From contig NZ_CP139303.1 of assembly GCF_034092465.1 (NCBI RefSeq), positions 62,001 through 126,000 of the forward strand: a stretch of DNA of 64,000 nucleotides, given 5' to 3'. Positions 10,368 through 18,552 of this stretch are shown piece by piece. A program made the position numbers and the translations under genes. Source of the stretch: Prochlorococcus sp. MIT 1223 (GTDB taxonomy: Bacteria; Cyanobacteriota; Cyanobacteriia; PCC-6307; Cyanobiaceae). The notes under the pieces are model-generated. The model worked only from the letters and a program-made list of their open reading frames with translations, was not told the DNA's origin and made no database searches. Numbering within the stretch: position 1 is the first letter of the stretch; each line of letters begins with the position of its first letter.

Positions 10368-10544
10368 TTATTGTACGAGAGCTTCATTTCTGCACTCTTG
10401 GATAGATGTTTGCAAGGCTGGGTATAGTCCAATCATATTCAAATATTCTTCTGAAGATCTATATCCTTGCGCAAGTTCTCTATAATGTTCAACTGTCTGC
10501 ATTTCAAGACTTAAATTCGCTTCGCCGATTTTTATGAATTCCAT
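10368..10544 (-). CDS. 58-residue protein, function unknown
   Basis: Open frame ATG to TAA, 58 residues, beginning MEFIKIGEANLSLEMQTVEH and ending CRNEALVQ. The composition is that of a folded soluble helical peptide, with acidic and amphipathic stretches. A purine-rich AAGGTTATAGG lies upstream of the ATG on this strand. It is on the strand opposite its neighbours, between the small HTH gene and another small frame that reads the same way. I do not recognise it. Confidence 0.5.
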   Translation of the reverse strand: MEFIKIGEANLSLEMQTVEHYRELAQGYRSSEEYLNMIGLYPALQTSIQECRNEALVQ

Positions 10545-10695
10545 TTCCTATAACCTTCTTTTTTGAAATTGCTTACTTACTGATAATTAGATTTATGCTA
10601 TGTAATTTGATTTTTTATGTTAATTAAATAATTGCCAGCTACTTTGTTAAGAAAAACTGACTTCTCTCCTGATTATTTATAGGGAGAACAAATTC

Positions 10696-10842
10696 TCAGA
10701 TTAATTCAGGAGGTAAATTTGGTATGAACTTTTTAAAGTAGTTTGCGAGAAACCAGAGGATGACAATATTACCTAGCATTGCTAGAGCGAATCTGAGCCT
10801 TAGGTCTTTGACTAACTCTAAAAGCTTTACAAGAGGTTCCAT
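10696..10842 (-). CDS. 48-residue single-pass membrane protein, function unknown
   Basis: Open frame ATG to TGA, 48 residues. An amphipathic start (MEPLVKLLELVKDLRLR) leads into one membrane-spanning segment (FALAMLGNIVILWFLANYF, about residues 18-36) and a short basic, proline-containing tail. The layout resembles the very small photosynthetic-membrane proteins of cyanobacteria, but I cannot match it to a named subunit. It reads away from the pcb gene downstream. Confidence 0.5.
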   Translation of the reverse strand: MEPLVKLLELVKDLRLRFALAMLGNIVILWFLANYFKKFIPNLPPELI

Positions 10843-11207
10843 GGGTTTTAAATAATCAAGAACTTATTATAAAAGAAAATGCCTTTGTTAATAAAACTCT
10901 CCTAATTATAGATGCATTAAGTTAAAACAGCTCTAGTTTTATGGATAATCTATGCGTTTTATTTAATATGCATTTTGCCTTGAATTTATTCAAATAGATA
11001 TCAAGAAACATTCTGAGGATTTTTCAAATCCCGAGGATTATAGAATTTAAAATTTACTTTATCGAATAGTCGAAAACCTATTTTTTAATCAAAAAATTAG
11101 GATTTTGATGATTTCAAGTATTTACAGAATATATAAATTCTTTATTTAAGATGAGTCTTAGCTCAAATTGAAGTAAGTTTGGTGCGTTTTGCAGCGTTAA
11201 ACCTCTA
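10843..11207. other. Gene-free leader region upstream of pcb
   Basis: About 365 bases without a convincing reading frame on either strand. It is strongly AT-rich and must hold the pcb promoter and 5' untranslated region. I see no strong ribosome site before the pcb ATG (the last bases are AAACCTCTA) and no clear sigma-70 pair that I would single out. Confidence 0.5.
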
Positions 11208-12263
11208 ATGCAGACCTATGGTAATCCAGATGTCACCTATGGATGGTGGGCTGGTAATTCTGGGGTCACCAACCGCTCAGGCAAATTTATTGCTGCTCAT
11301 GCCGCTCATACCGGCCTGATTGCATTCTGGGCAGGTGCCTTCACTTTATTTGAATTGGCTCGTTATGACCCTTCTATTCCAATGGGTCATCAGCCATTAA
11401 TAGCTTTACCTCACCTTGCGACCCTTGGTATTGGTTTTGATGAGGCAGGTGTAGCAATGGGCAATCCTACTCCAGTTATTGCAGTTGCTGTGGTTCACTT
11501 AGTTGCTTCCATGGTTTATGGAGCCGGTGGCCTTTTGCATTCACTTGCTTTTAGTAGTGATATGCAGGATTCAGATGTAGCCCAAGCTAGAAAGTTTAAA
11601 CTTGAATGGGATAACCCTGATAATCAAACTTTCATCCTTGGTCACCATTTAATTCTTTTTGGAATAGCCAATATCTGGTTTGTTGAATGGGCCAGAATAC
11701 ATGGAATTTATGATCCTGTTGTGGACTCAGTTCGCCAGGTCGAATACAACCTGAATTTAAGTACTGTTTGGAATCATCAGTTTGATTTCCTTTCTATTAA
11801 TAGTTTGGAAGATGTAATGGGAGGCCATGCTTTCTTGGCTTTCTTGCAGATAACTGGTGGTGCTTTCCATATAGCGACTAAACAAGTTGGTGAATACACC
11901 AAATTTAAAGGGGCTGGATTACTAGGAGCTGAAGCTATCCTTTCTTTCTCTTTAGCTGGAATTGGTTGGATGGCAATTGTTGCAGCTTTCTGGTGCGCAA
12001 CAAATACAACTGTTTACCCAGAGACTTTCTTTGGTGAAACTCTTTCACTTCAATTTGGCATCTCCCCTTACTGGATTGATACTGTTGACCTAGCTGATGG
12101 AGCACATACTTCACGAGCATGGTTGTCAAACGTTCACTATTACTTTGGTTTCTTCTTTATTCAAGGACACCTTTGGCATGCACTTCGTGCTATGGGTTTT
12201 GATTTTAAGCGTGTATCAAGCGCTATCTCTAACTTGGATAATGCAAGTGTGACTTTAAAGTAA
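11208..12263 (+). CDS. pcb: Divinyl-chlorophyll a/b-binding antenna protein Pcb
   Basis: Six-helix light-harvesting protein of 351 residues, related to CP43 and IsiA. It binds chlorophyll in the thylakoid membrane and feeds energy to the photosystems in Prochlorococcus. Visible features include the opening MQTYGNPDVTYGWWAGNSG, repeated histidine-bearing helices (FIAAHAAHTGLIAFWAGAF, VHLVASMVYGAGGLLHSLAF, LGHHLILFGIANIWFVEW, HAFLAFLQITGGAFHIAT) and the final HYYFGFFFIQGHLWHALRAMGF helix. It lacks the long lumenal loop E of CP43. Low-light Prochlorococcus carry several pcb copies; which one this is cannot be told here. A strong terminator follows. Confidence 0.96.
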   Translation: MQTYGNPDVTYGWWAGNSGVTNRSGKFIAAHAAHTGLIAFWAGAFTLFELARYDPSIPMGHQPLIALPHLATLGIGFDEAGVAMGNPTPVIAVAVVHLVASMVYGAGGLLHSLAFSSDMQDSDVAQARKFKLEWDNPDNQTFILGHHLILFGIANIWFVEWARIHGIYDPVVDSVRQVEYNLNLSTVWNHQFDFLSINSLEDVMGGHAFLAFLQITGGAFHIATKQVGEYTKFKGAGLLGAEAILSFSLAGIGWMAIVAAFWCATNTTVYPETFFGETLSLQFGISPYWIDTVDLADGAHTSRAWLSNVHYYFGFFFIQGHLWHALRAMGFDFKRVSSAISNLDNASVTLK

Positions 12264-12290
12264 TTAGTTAAGTCCATTTTAATAGTCAAT

Positions 12291-12325
12291 AAAAAGGCAT
12301 CATCCTTCTGGGTGATGCCTTTTTA
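12291..12325 (+). terminator. Rho-independent terminator of pcb
   Basis: A GC-rich hairpin 28 bp after the pcb stop: GGCATCATCC, loop TTCT, GGGTGATGCC, followed directly by TTTTT. A-rich sequence on the 5' side also makes it bidirectional in principle. It isolates pcb as a single-gene transcript. Confidence 0.9.
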
Positions 12326-12391
12326 TTATTAAATTAATCTTTGCAAGTTATAAATTCTGCGCTTAAGTGGTTTCAATGAACAATATCGTTA

Positions 12392-12535
12392 ATGGCTTAT
12401 CTATCTTCTCAAAAAACTTTGTATTCCTTAGAAAAACCTTTTCTATATAAGAATACTAGCAATTCAGATTTCTTATTAACTTTAGGTTTAGTTGAATTTG
12501 CTATTCAGGCTTTGTTCCTTCTTTTATTTCTCTAG
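12392..12535 (+). CDS. 47-residue protein with hydrophobic C-terminus, function unknown
   Basis: Open frame ATG to TAG, 47 residues. A polar, Ser/Lys/Tyr-rich N-terminal half is followed by a hydrophobic C-terminal half (TLGLVEFAIQALFLLLFL) that could span or anchor in a membrane. It sits just after the pcb terminator. Support is only the frame and the plausible tail-anchored layout. Confidence 0.35.
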   Translation: MAYLSSQKTLYSLEKPFLYKNTSNSDFLLTLGLVEFAIQALFLLLFL

Positions 12536-12699
12536 TTGAAATTTAGAGGAGGATATAACTCCTTTTTTTTGAGAAATGTTTTATACGTTTAAAATAAATT
12601 GTTTCAGAAGGATTCAGGTTAGTATGTATTTAATGCTTTCTTTCAAGTTGGAGAAGTTTTGTTAAAAGGATTTTATTTATCTTTTATCTAGCTTTATAA

Positions 12700-14073
12700 A
12701 TGAATGAAATATTTGAAATTATAAAAGACTTTATTCCTTTGAGTGCAATACCTTCATTCACAGTCTCCTTTGGCCTTCTTGTTTTAATAGGTTTTCTTTT
12801 GAGTCTTGGTAGAAGGTTGGAGTCTGCAATGAGATTAGAAAGATTTGGTATACCAATAGCTTTATTATTCGGACTTTTTGCTCTATGCGTTGGTCCTTAT
12901 GGACCCATTCCTGTATTGCCTGAATCTGTAACTGATATTTGGGTTAATTTGCCTAGCCCGCTTCTTACTTTGGTTTTTGCAACTCTTATGATTGGTAGAC
13001 CTATCCCTAACGGTAAAGGGATTTGGAAGCCTGTAGCTAATCAAGCATTATTGGGATTCCTTTTGGGTTTTGGTCAGTATTTGGTTGGAGGTTTAGCCGT
13101 ATTACTTTTTCTAACCCCTTATTTTAATGTAGACCCATTAATGGGATGTCTTATAGAGGTTGGTTTTGAGGGAGGGCATGGGGCCGCTGCAATTATGGGC
13201 CAAAGTTTTGAGAAACTTGGTTTTAATGGCGGATTAGATCTTGGACTTGCAATGGCCACTGTTGGATTACTTTCTTCAACATTAATTGGTAGTGTTTTAG
13301 TCGTAATTGCCCGTTCTAGAGGATGGGTTGTTTTTCAGGCTGCGAGTACCAAAGAAGATTCAATTTATTCAGAAAATCCAATATCTTTTTGGGAGCAAGT
13401 TAGACAACTTTTATGCAATCTTGGGTTAGCAGGATGTGCTGTTTTATTTGCTGTTTTGATGCTTTCGTTTATAAGGTTATTAGCACCTTATTTCGGTGGT
13501 GTTCTTACTGATGTTGCTAATGTCTTCCCAGTCTTCCCTTTAGCGTTAGTTGGCTCATTTCTTATAAGATTTATTTTAGAGAAAACTGGTAAAGAAAGAC
13601 TTGTCTCTTCCATCTTGCAGAGAGAGATTGGAATTCTTTCCACAGACCTTCTTATAACAATTGCTATGGCTGGACTGAACTTGCCGATTTTAAGAAATGA
13701 TTGGATTCCTCTATCTATTCTTGCTATTAGTGGACTGTGTTGGAACCTCGCTGGAATGTTTATATTTGCTAGAATTACTTTTAAGGAGGAATGGTTTGAA
13801 AGATCACTAACTGAATTTGGTAATGCAACTGGAGTTGCTGCTAGCGGTCTCCTTTTACTTAGGCTTGCTGACCCCATAGATTCGACCAAGACATTGCCAA
13901 TTTTCTCAATTAAGCAATTATTTCTTCAACCTCTACTTTCAGGAGGATTGATCACTGTTATAGCTCCTTTAGTTATAAACAAAATAGGCTTATTAGAGTG
14001 GACAGAAATTTGTGGATTGATAACTATTCTGATTATCTTATCAACATTTATATTTAAATTAAATAATGAGTAA
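12700..14073 (+). CDS. gltS: Sodium/glutamate symporter (GltS-like)
   Basis: A 457-residue polytopic membrane protein of the glutamate:Na+ symporter family. About ten to twelve hydrophobic segments are visible. Family signatures are the segment after residue 145 (CLIEVGFEGGHGAAAIMG), which holds the Gly-rich re-entrant-like loop, and its counterpart in the second half near residue 380 (TEFGNATGVAASGLLLLRL). The two-fold repeat of GltS is therefore seen. It would take up glutamate, or a related amino acid, with sodium. The specificity is inferred from the family. Confidence 0.85.
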   Translation: MNEIFEIIKDFIPLSAIPSFTVSFGLLVLIGFLLSLGRRLESAMRLERFGIPIALLFGLFALCVGPYGPIPVLPESVTDIWVNLPSPLLTLVFATLMIGRPIPNGKGIWKPVANQALLGFLLGFGQYLVGGLAVLLFLTPYFNVDPLMGCLIEVGFEGGHGAAAIMGQSFEKLGFNGGLDLGLAMATVGLLSSTLIGSVLVVIARSRGWVVFQAASTKEDSIYSENPISFWEQVRQLLCNLGLAGCAVLFAVLMLSFIRLLAPYFGGVLTDVANVFPVFPLALVGSFLIRFILEKTGKERLVSSILQREIGILSTDLLITIAMAGLNLPILRNDWIPLSILAISGLCWNLAGMFIFARITFKEEWFERSLTEFGNATGVAASGLLLLRLADPIDSTKTLPIFSIKQLFLQPLLSGGLITVIAPLVINKIGLLEWTEICGLITILIILSTFIFKLNNE

Positions 14074-14150
14074 TGAATATTTTAATATTTGATTTAATAA
14101 ACTTTGTCATTACGATTTAGAGTTCTATTAGTTTAATCCTTACAATCTAA

Positions 14151-14411
14151 ATGAATTGGAAACTCCAGGAAGAAATTCCCTCTCAGGAGGCAAGGGAGAA
14201 ATGGTTTAAGAGTCATCTTCTTGGCCGTGAAGTTGAATTGCGTGAACTTTATGAATTGCCTCAAAATGAATTAGACTTGATAATGGCTGAGACTGCAGAA
14301 TTAAGAAGTGAAGTAGGAAATAGAGATAGGAATTTGGGCAAATTCTGTACAGCAGGATATTTCCTGGAATTAGCTAGAATAATTGACAAGAGAAGGTCAA
14401 TTGAACAATAA
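14151..14411 (+). CDS. Small charged protein, function unknown
   Basis: An 86-residue soluble protein rich in Glu, Arg and Leu, with a strongly helical look throughout (REKWFKSHLLGREVELRELY, then a segment ending ELARIIDKRRSIEQ). I do not recognise a family. It follows the GltS-like gene by 77 bp on the same strand and converges with the GST gene. The ATG at 14151 has no clear ribosome site. Confidence 0.6.
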   Translation: MNWKLQEEIPSQEAREKWFKSHLLGREVELRELYELPQNELDLIMAETAELRSEVGNRDRNLGKFCTAGYFLELARIIDKRRSIEQ

Positions 14412-14423
14412 ATTTCTAGAAGT

Positions 14424-15098
14424 TTAAAGTTTTAGCCAAGTAGGCTCATCTTCCTTTTTCCATACTTTATTTTTAAACATCAATTTTCTAAAGTTACTTT
14501 GATTTAAATACTTATATATCCATTTATGTATATACTTAAGATCTGTATTTCTTTTAAATAGGTTAGGATCAGCAATATAGTATTGACGAACAAAAGGCCA
14601 TATTGACCAATCAGCGATAGTCTCTTTATTTGAAACAAGCCAAATTCGAGATCCGATTTGCTCTGATTTTGATAGTTTATCATTCCACTCAGAAAGAATC
14701 TTTATAGCTTCATTCTTATGTGAAATTGGATCACAATTAGTGAATCTAGAGGCATACTTAAATCTATCTAAGTGATACTTAAATTTATTATCATTTTGAA
14801 CAATAAGAGAGGAGACTTCGTCTTCATTCTTTTTACTATTATAAAAGATATCTTGGCAATAAGTGGAATTGCTAAGTGCCCATTTGATAATATCCAGACT
14901 TTCGTCTATTACGAATTCTTCTTTTGTTATAAGGACTGGTACGGTGGCCTTGTGAGATAATCTTACTAGTTCTATTGGCTTATCTTTTAAATCCACCTCT
15001 CTTATCATTACAGATTTTTTGCACCTTATTAATGCCCATCTTGCTCTCATTGCGTATGGACAACGCCTGAAACTGTATAAAACATTTTCCTGAGTCAT
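14424..15098 (-). CDS. Glutathione S-transferase-like protein
   Basis: A 224-residue protein with an N-terminal thioredoxin-fold GST domain. It carries RRCPYAMRARWAL (Cys13-Pro-Tyr), a cysteine-type active site as in the beta/omega and glutaredoxin-like classes. ATVPVLI with its cis-proline follows near residue 51 and DESLDI, the glutathione gamma-glutamyl contact, near residue 64. The rest is the all-helical C-terminal domain. It probably acts in thiol transfer or reductive detoxification; the substrate is not known. Confidence 0.85.
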   Translation of the reverse strand: MTQENVLYSFRRCPYAMRARWALIRCKKSVMIREVDLKDKPIELVRLSHKATVPVLITKEEFVIDESLDIIKWALSNSTYCQDIFYNSKKNEDEVSSLIVQNDNKFKYHLDRFKYASRFTNCDPISHKNEAIKILSEWNDKLSKSEQIGSRIWLVSNKETIADWSIWPFVRQYYIADPNLFKRNTDLKYIHKWIYKYLNQSNFRKLMFKNKVWKKEDEPTWLKL

Positions 15099-15275
15099 TT
15101 AGGATTTTTCATGAATTTTAGTAGGATTCATTTATAAATATAATTTAATTGCCCGAATATGAATTTTTAGTCTTTCTTTGCTAAGATACTAAGTTATCAC
15201 CTTGAGACAAAAGCTTATTATTTTATATCAGGATTGCCAACTTTTATTCATTCAGATCCATTAGAGGAGGATAGT

Positions 15276-15833
15276 ATGTCTGGTTATGTATATCTAGTAA
15301 GGAATGCTGATCTATATATGATTGGAAGGACCAATGAACTTGAGAAGAAAATAAAATCACTAAAACCCGATGAAATTATAAAGACCTTAAAAGTAGATGA
15401 TCCTAGGTATTTACAAGCAAGGCTTTTTAGAAGATATAAATCAAAAAGAATTCCTGACACAAATTATTTTCGACTTACGAACGATCAATTGGTTGACTGT
15501 TCTAATCATTTGAGCTCTAAAGGATATTTGCCATCTACTCTTGCGGCAGAAGTCACTATTGGCTTAACAGCCTCACTCCTTCTATTTGTAATTGCCTTTG
15601 TAATTGCGATGTGTCTTGGAAAAGGATTGGCAAATAGCTTTGCATTCTCTTTGCCTATAGGATCAATACCGATGTGGTCTTTGTTTTTTATTGGAAGTTT
15701 TGGTGGCTATGACATTAAAGACTTGCCGCTTTTTTCATCTTGGATAAATAGAGCTAAAGCATTGGTCTACGCCATAATTATAACTTCATTTTCATATTTC
15801 ACTTTCTCTTTCCTAACTAATATCAATACTTAA
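15276..15833 (+). CDS. Membrane protein with a degenerate GIY-YIG-like (T5orf172-type) domain
   Basis: I start this gene at ATG 15276 because GAGGAGG sits 5 bases upstream; an in-frame TTG lies 42 bp earlier. The product is 185 residues. Residues 3-70 look like the T5orf172/MUG113 branch of GIY-YIG nucleases: GYVYLVRNADLYMIGRT, then ARLFRRYKSKRI and NYFRLTNDQL. The catalytic arginine and glutamate positions hold other residues, so nuclease activity is doubtful. Residues 84-185 contain about three hydrophobic segments with a Gly-rich linker. It may be a membrane-bound binding module. Confidence 0.6.
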   Translation: MSGYVYLVRNADLYMIGRTNELEKKIKSLKPDEIIKTLKVDDPRYLQARLFRRYKSKRIPDTNYFRLTNDQLVDCSNHLSSKGYLPSTLAAEVTIGLTASLLLFVIAFVIAMCLGKGLANSFAFSLPIGSIPMWSLFFIGSFGGYDIKDLPLFSSWINRAKALVYAIIITSFSYFTFSFLTNINT

Positions 15834-15972
15834 ATATACGATATTGCTTAATTACTACTATGTTCTCTTGCTAAATAATATTAACTGCTATTGCTAGCGT
15901 TAAAAAAGCTGTTTAAATGCATTTAATCTCAGTCCTATTGGGTCGGGGGTTTAACCTTTCCTTTGAATTTAC

Positions 15973-16257
15973 ATGGAATTTTCAAGCCTTTTGGATCTAT
16001 TAGGACCTTACAAAGAAAATATCATTCAATTTTACTCAATTTCCTCGTTAGCTATTTCTATAATTGTGATTCTTTGGTTGTTCAATCTTGTTTCAACTTT
16101 TATTCGTCAAACCTTTCTGCTAGGAAAGTCAATAGGTTATTTCTATAGAAAATATATTCATTCATTTATTAAATTAATTATTTCTAAATTATCAAAGATA
16201 GGTAAGTTAGAGTCTAAATTAAATATTAATGTACAGAAGTTGCCCAACTATAATTAA
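15973..16257 (+). CDS. Small membrane protein with basic tail, function unknown
   Basis: A 94-residue protein. A hydrophobic stretch at about residues 24-47 (ISSLAISIIVILWLFNLVSTF) is followed by a lysine-rich helix (KYIHSFIKLIISKLSKIGKL). This fits one transmembrane segment with a cytoplasmic basic tail. I do not recognise a family. It is AT-rich and its end overlaps the convergent SDR gene by 4 bp. Confidence 0.5.
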   Translation: MEFSSLLDLLGPYKENIIQFYSISSLAISIIVILWLFNLVSTFIRQTFLLGKSIGYFYRKYIHSFIKLIISKLSKIGKLESKLNINVQKLPNYN

Positions 16258-16967
16258 TAGTTTTTTTCTAAGATACAATTAACTGGAACTTCAAAAGGAA
16301 TAGAGCTGTTAGGCAATTTGAGTAATGTAGAACTTATTAATGCAATATCTTCAACTTGAGTCATGTCTTCTTTCTTTATTGAGTTAATATTACTAGCCAT
16401 ATTGGTATTAACCCATCCTGGACAGATTGCAGTTACTCTTATACCTTTCTCCCACCCTTCATTTCGCATTGTTTGACATAAACCCATTAATCCGAATTTG
16501 CTTACTGTATAGCCTGCAAGATTTCCTTTTGATCTTTTCCCACTCATAGATACTAAAACTTGTATTCTTCCGCTCCCATCATTTTCTAAATCTTTCCAAA
16601 CCTCTTTTGTTAGCAGCCAAGGTCCCATTAAATTTACTCTCCAAAGCTTGTCTAATTCTTTTTCCTCTTCCTCTAAGAACAGTAGGCCAGTATTCTTAAA
16701 AATTCCAGCACAGTGAATAACAGTATTTATTGAGCCAAAGCTTTTATGAGTATTATTAATCCATTCTTTTATTGAAGGGTTATTTTCTGCATCATAATAA
16801 TTAACAATTAATTTATCTTTTGCAAATTTCTCAGGGTCTAACTCTGTTCCTTTTAAAAAACTTGGATTCCTTATTCCTAAACTTACTCTATGGCCGTCTT
16901 TTAAAGCCCTTAAAGCTATAGCACTTCCTATGCCACCTGAAGAACCTGTTATAAGTATTGTTCTCAA
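16254..16967 (-). CDS. Short-chain dehydrogenase/reductase (classical SDR)
   Basis: A 237-residue NAD(P)-dependent oxidoreductase. The nucleotide motif is TGSSGGIG at residues 7-14, the IHCAG motif lies near residue 85, a serine follows near 140, and the catalytic YTVSK is near residue 153. The C-terminal PGWVNTNMA segment is typical of classical SDRs. The substrate is unknown. It lies 8 bp downstream of crtL on the same strand, so they are probably co-transcribed, which hints at pigment or lipid metabolism without proving it. Confidence 0.82.
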   Translation of the reverse strand: MRTILITGSSGGIGSAIALRALKDGHRVSLGIRNPSFLKGTELDPEKFAKDKLIVNYYDAENNPSIKEWINNTHKSFGSINTVIHCAGIFKNTGLLFLEEEEKELDKLWRVNLMGPWLLTKEVWKDLENDGSGRIQVLVSMSGKRSKGNLAGYTVSKFGLMGLCQTMRNEGWEKGIRVTAICPGWVNTNMASNINSIKKEDMTQVEDIALISSTLLKLPNSSIPFEVPVNCILEKNY

Positions 16968-16975
16968 TTTATTTT

Positions 16976-18253
16976 TTAAGGTTTAATAAACTTCCAAAGC
17001 AATTTGAGTTCTTTCCCTTGCATTGCCATTAGCCCCCATTTGACACTCCAGGGTGCTTTCTTGAACATACTCCACATTGAATTAATCAGTTCGTTCAGAC
17101 TTAATGTGTTGGTTAAAAATCCATACCATTGATTATTTGGAAGTTTGAAAAATTGAATAAAGAATTCCCTTAGTTGAGACTCTTCAAAACGCATTAGTTT
17201 CTCAAGACCAAAAGTATAAAGAGCTTTTTTTTTAATAAGTTCCTTTGGCCAAAGGGCTTTCCAGCCTTCTTGTGCAATTTTCTCTGGTGAATTGGACTTC
17301 TCTTCCATTGACTTCGCAATAGCTTTCGCTAGCACTGGTGCTCTTCTAAGTAAACTTCCAACCAAGTAGCCAGATGCTGGATGAACCATTCCAGCCGCAC
17401 CTCCAAAACTTAGAATGGGTTGATCTAAAGACGGTATCGGCATATTCATTGGTAAATAAACCCCAAGTTCTTCGTATTCAAGTTTTGTAAGTTTTATTCC
17501 TCGGTATTCAAGTCTTTTATTCAGTCTAGATTTAAGTACTTCTAGTGATAATGGTGGTGCAAGCCCAAGTGAGGTTTCCTCTAAGAAGAATTTATTGCTT
17601 CCAAAATCCATAGCATATAAGAATGTTGGAGGTTCTAATTTTTCGTTTGAAGTAAGGTGATCACATCGATAATCCATTAAAACGAATTGCCCTTCGTCAA
17701 CAGGAGGTGAACTAAATTCACCCACTATTCCATAGCAAGTTTGGACAGCAATTGGCCCTTCATCAGGTATTTGTAGAAAAGCAGGCTTATATCCGGTTGC
17801 ATCAATTATCAACCTTGCTGTTAGTTCTAACCCTTTTGAAGTAGTAACAGTGCTTATATCAGTATCAACTTTCAGATCTATAGCCTTACCAATGTGCCAA
17901 GTTACTAGAAACTTTTTACATTGATTAATCCAATATTGTTGCAGCTTTACTTTGTCAAAAAGCCCATAATCTCTGGCGTGATTAGTTGGGAAATTTTTAT
18001 TGTTACCTTTGTGCTTTGAACCTTCACCAAAAAAACTGACTGTATTGCTCCATCTATGCTCAAGAAGATCAGACAATCCAAGCTGATCAACTTCTTCACC
18101 CCAAATACCATAGGTAAATGGCCAAGGTTTATGAGGCTCTGTTTCAGATAGTATTCCTACTTTTAGGTTTTCTTTGCCTAGAGCAGATGCAATAGATAAT
18201 GCACCTGGGCCGCAACCAAGCACTAATGCATCAATTCGTGCATTAGTGTCCAT
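16976..18253 (-). CDS. crtL: Lycopene beta-cyclase (CrtL type)
   Basis: Flavoprotein that forms the beta rings of beta-carotene from lycopene at the thylakoid or plasma membrane. I start at ATG 18253 because AGGAG lies 5 bases upstream; a frame-compatible ATG exists 48 bp earlier. The product has 425 residues. It shows the FAD motif VLGCGPGALS near the N-terminus, PFTYGIWGEE, the mid-chain FLYAMDFG and FFLEETSL, and the C-terminal FGLEKLMRF and WYGFLTNTLSL. These match the cyanobacterial beta-cyclase as I recall it. Prochlorococcus also has an epsilon-type paralog, so substrate range is not certain. Confidence 0.88.
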   Translation of the reverse strand: MDTNARIDALVLGCGPGALSIASALGKENLKVGILSETEPHKPWPFTYGIWGEEVDQLGLSDLLEHRWSNTVSFFGEGSKHKGNNKNFPTNHARDYGLFDKVKLQQYWINQCKKFLVTWHIGKAIDLKVDTDISTVTTSKGLELTARLIIDATGYKPAFLQIPDEGPIAVQTCYGIVGEFSSPPVDEGQFVLMDYRCDHLTSNEKLEPPTFLYAMDFGSNKFFLEETSLGLAPPLSLEVLKSRLNKRLEYRGIKLTKLEYEELGVYLPMNMPIPSLDQPILSFGGAAGMVHPASGYLVGSLLRRAPVLAKAIAKSMEEKSNSPEKIAQEGWKALWPKELIKKKALYTFGLEKLMRFEESQLREFFIQFFKLPNNQWYGFLTNTLSLNELINSMWSMFKKAPWSVKWGLMAMQGKELKLLWKFIKP

Positions 18254-18395
18254 TTCTTCTCCTAAAACTTCTTGCAGTACATTCTTGTACCCCTTTAACA
18301 AAAGTCATAGAGATAATTAGAGTTTTTTGGCACCATTGGCCAATCATTTTTGAAAACCCTCTTCTAATAAGTAGAGATTAACCTGGTCAGCACGT

Positions 18396-18420
18396 CTAAA
18401 ACTAAATAAATGTGTTTTAG
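18396..18420. promoter_or_regulatory. Inverted repeat in the crtL / SDR divergent intergenic region
   Basis: Perfect 7-bp arms CTAAAAC and GTTTTAG separated by 11 bases. It sits between the divergent crtL and LPOR-like genes, about 140 bp from each start, so it could bind a regulator or form an RNA hairpin. No matching known site is recognised. Confidence 0.25.
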
Positions 18421-18552
18421 TTACTAGATTTATTCATTATCTCAATAGAGCGACTGGAACAAGCACGTTAAAGAAGAAACATGTTCATATCAAATTAAAA
18501 TTTATCAGTTATATTTATAATCTAATGAATTAAACTATTTAAATTATTAGAA

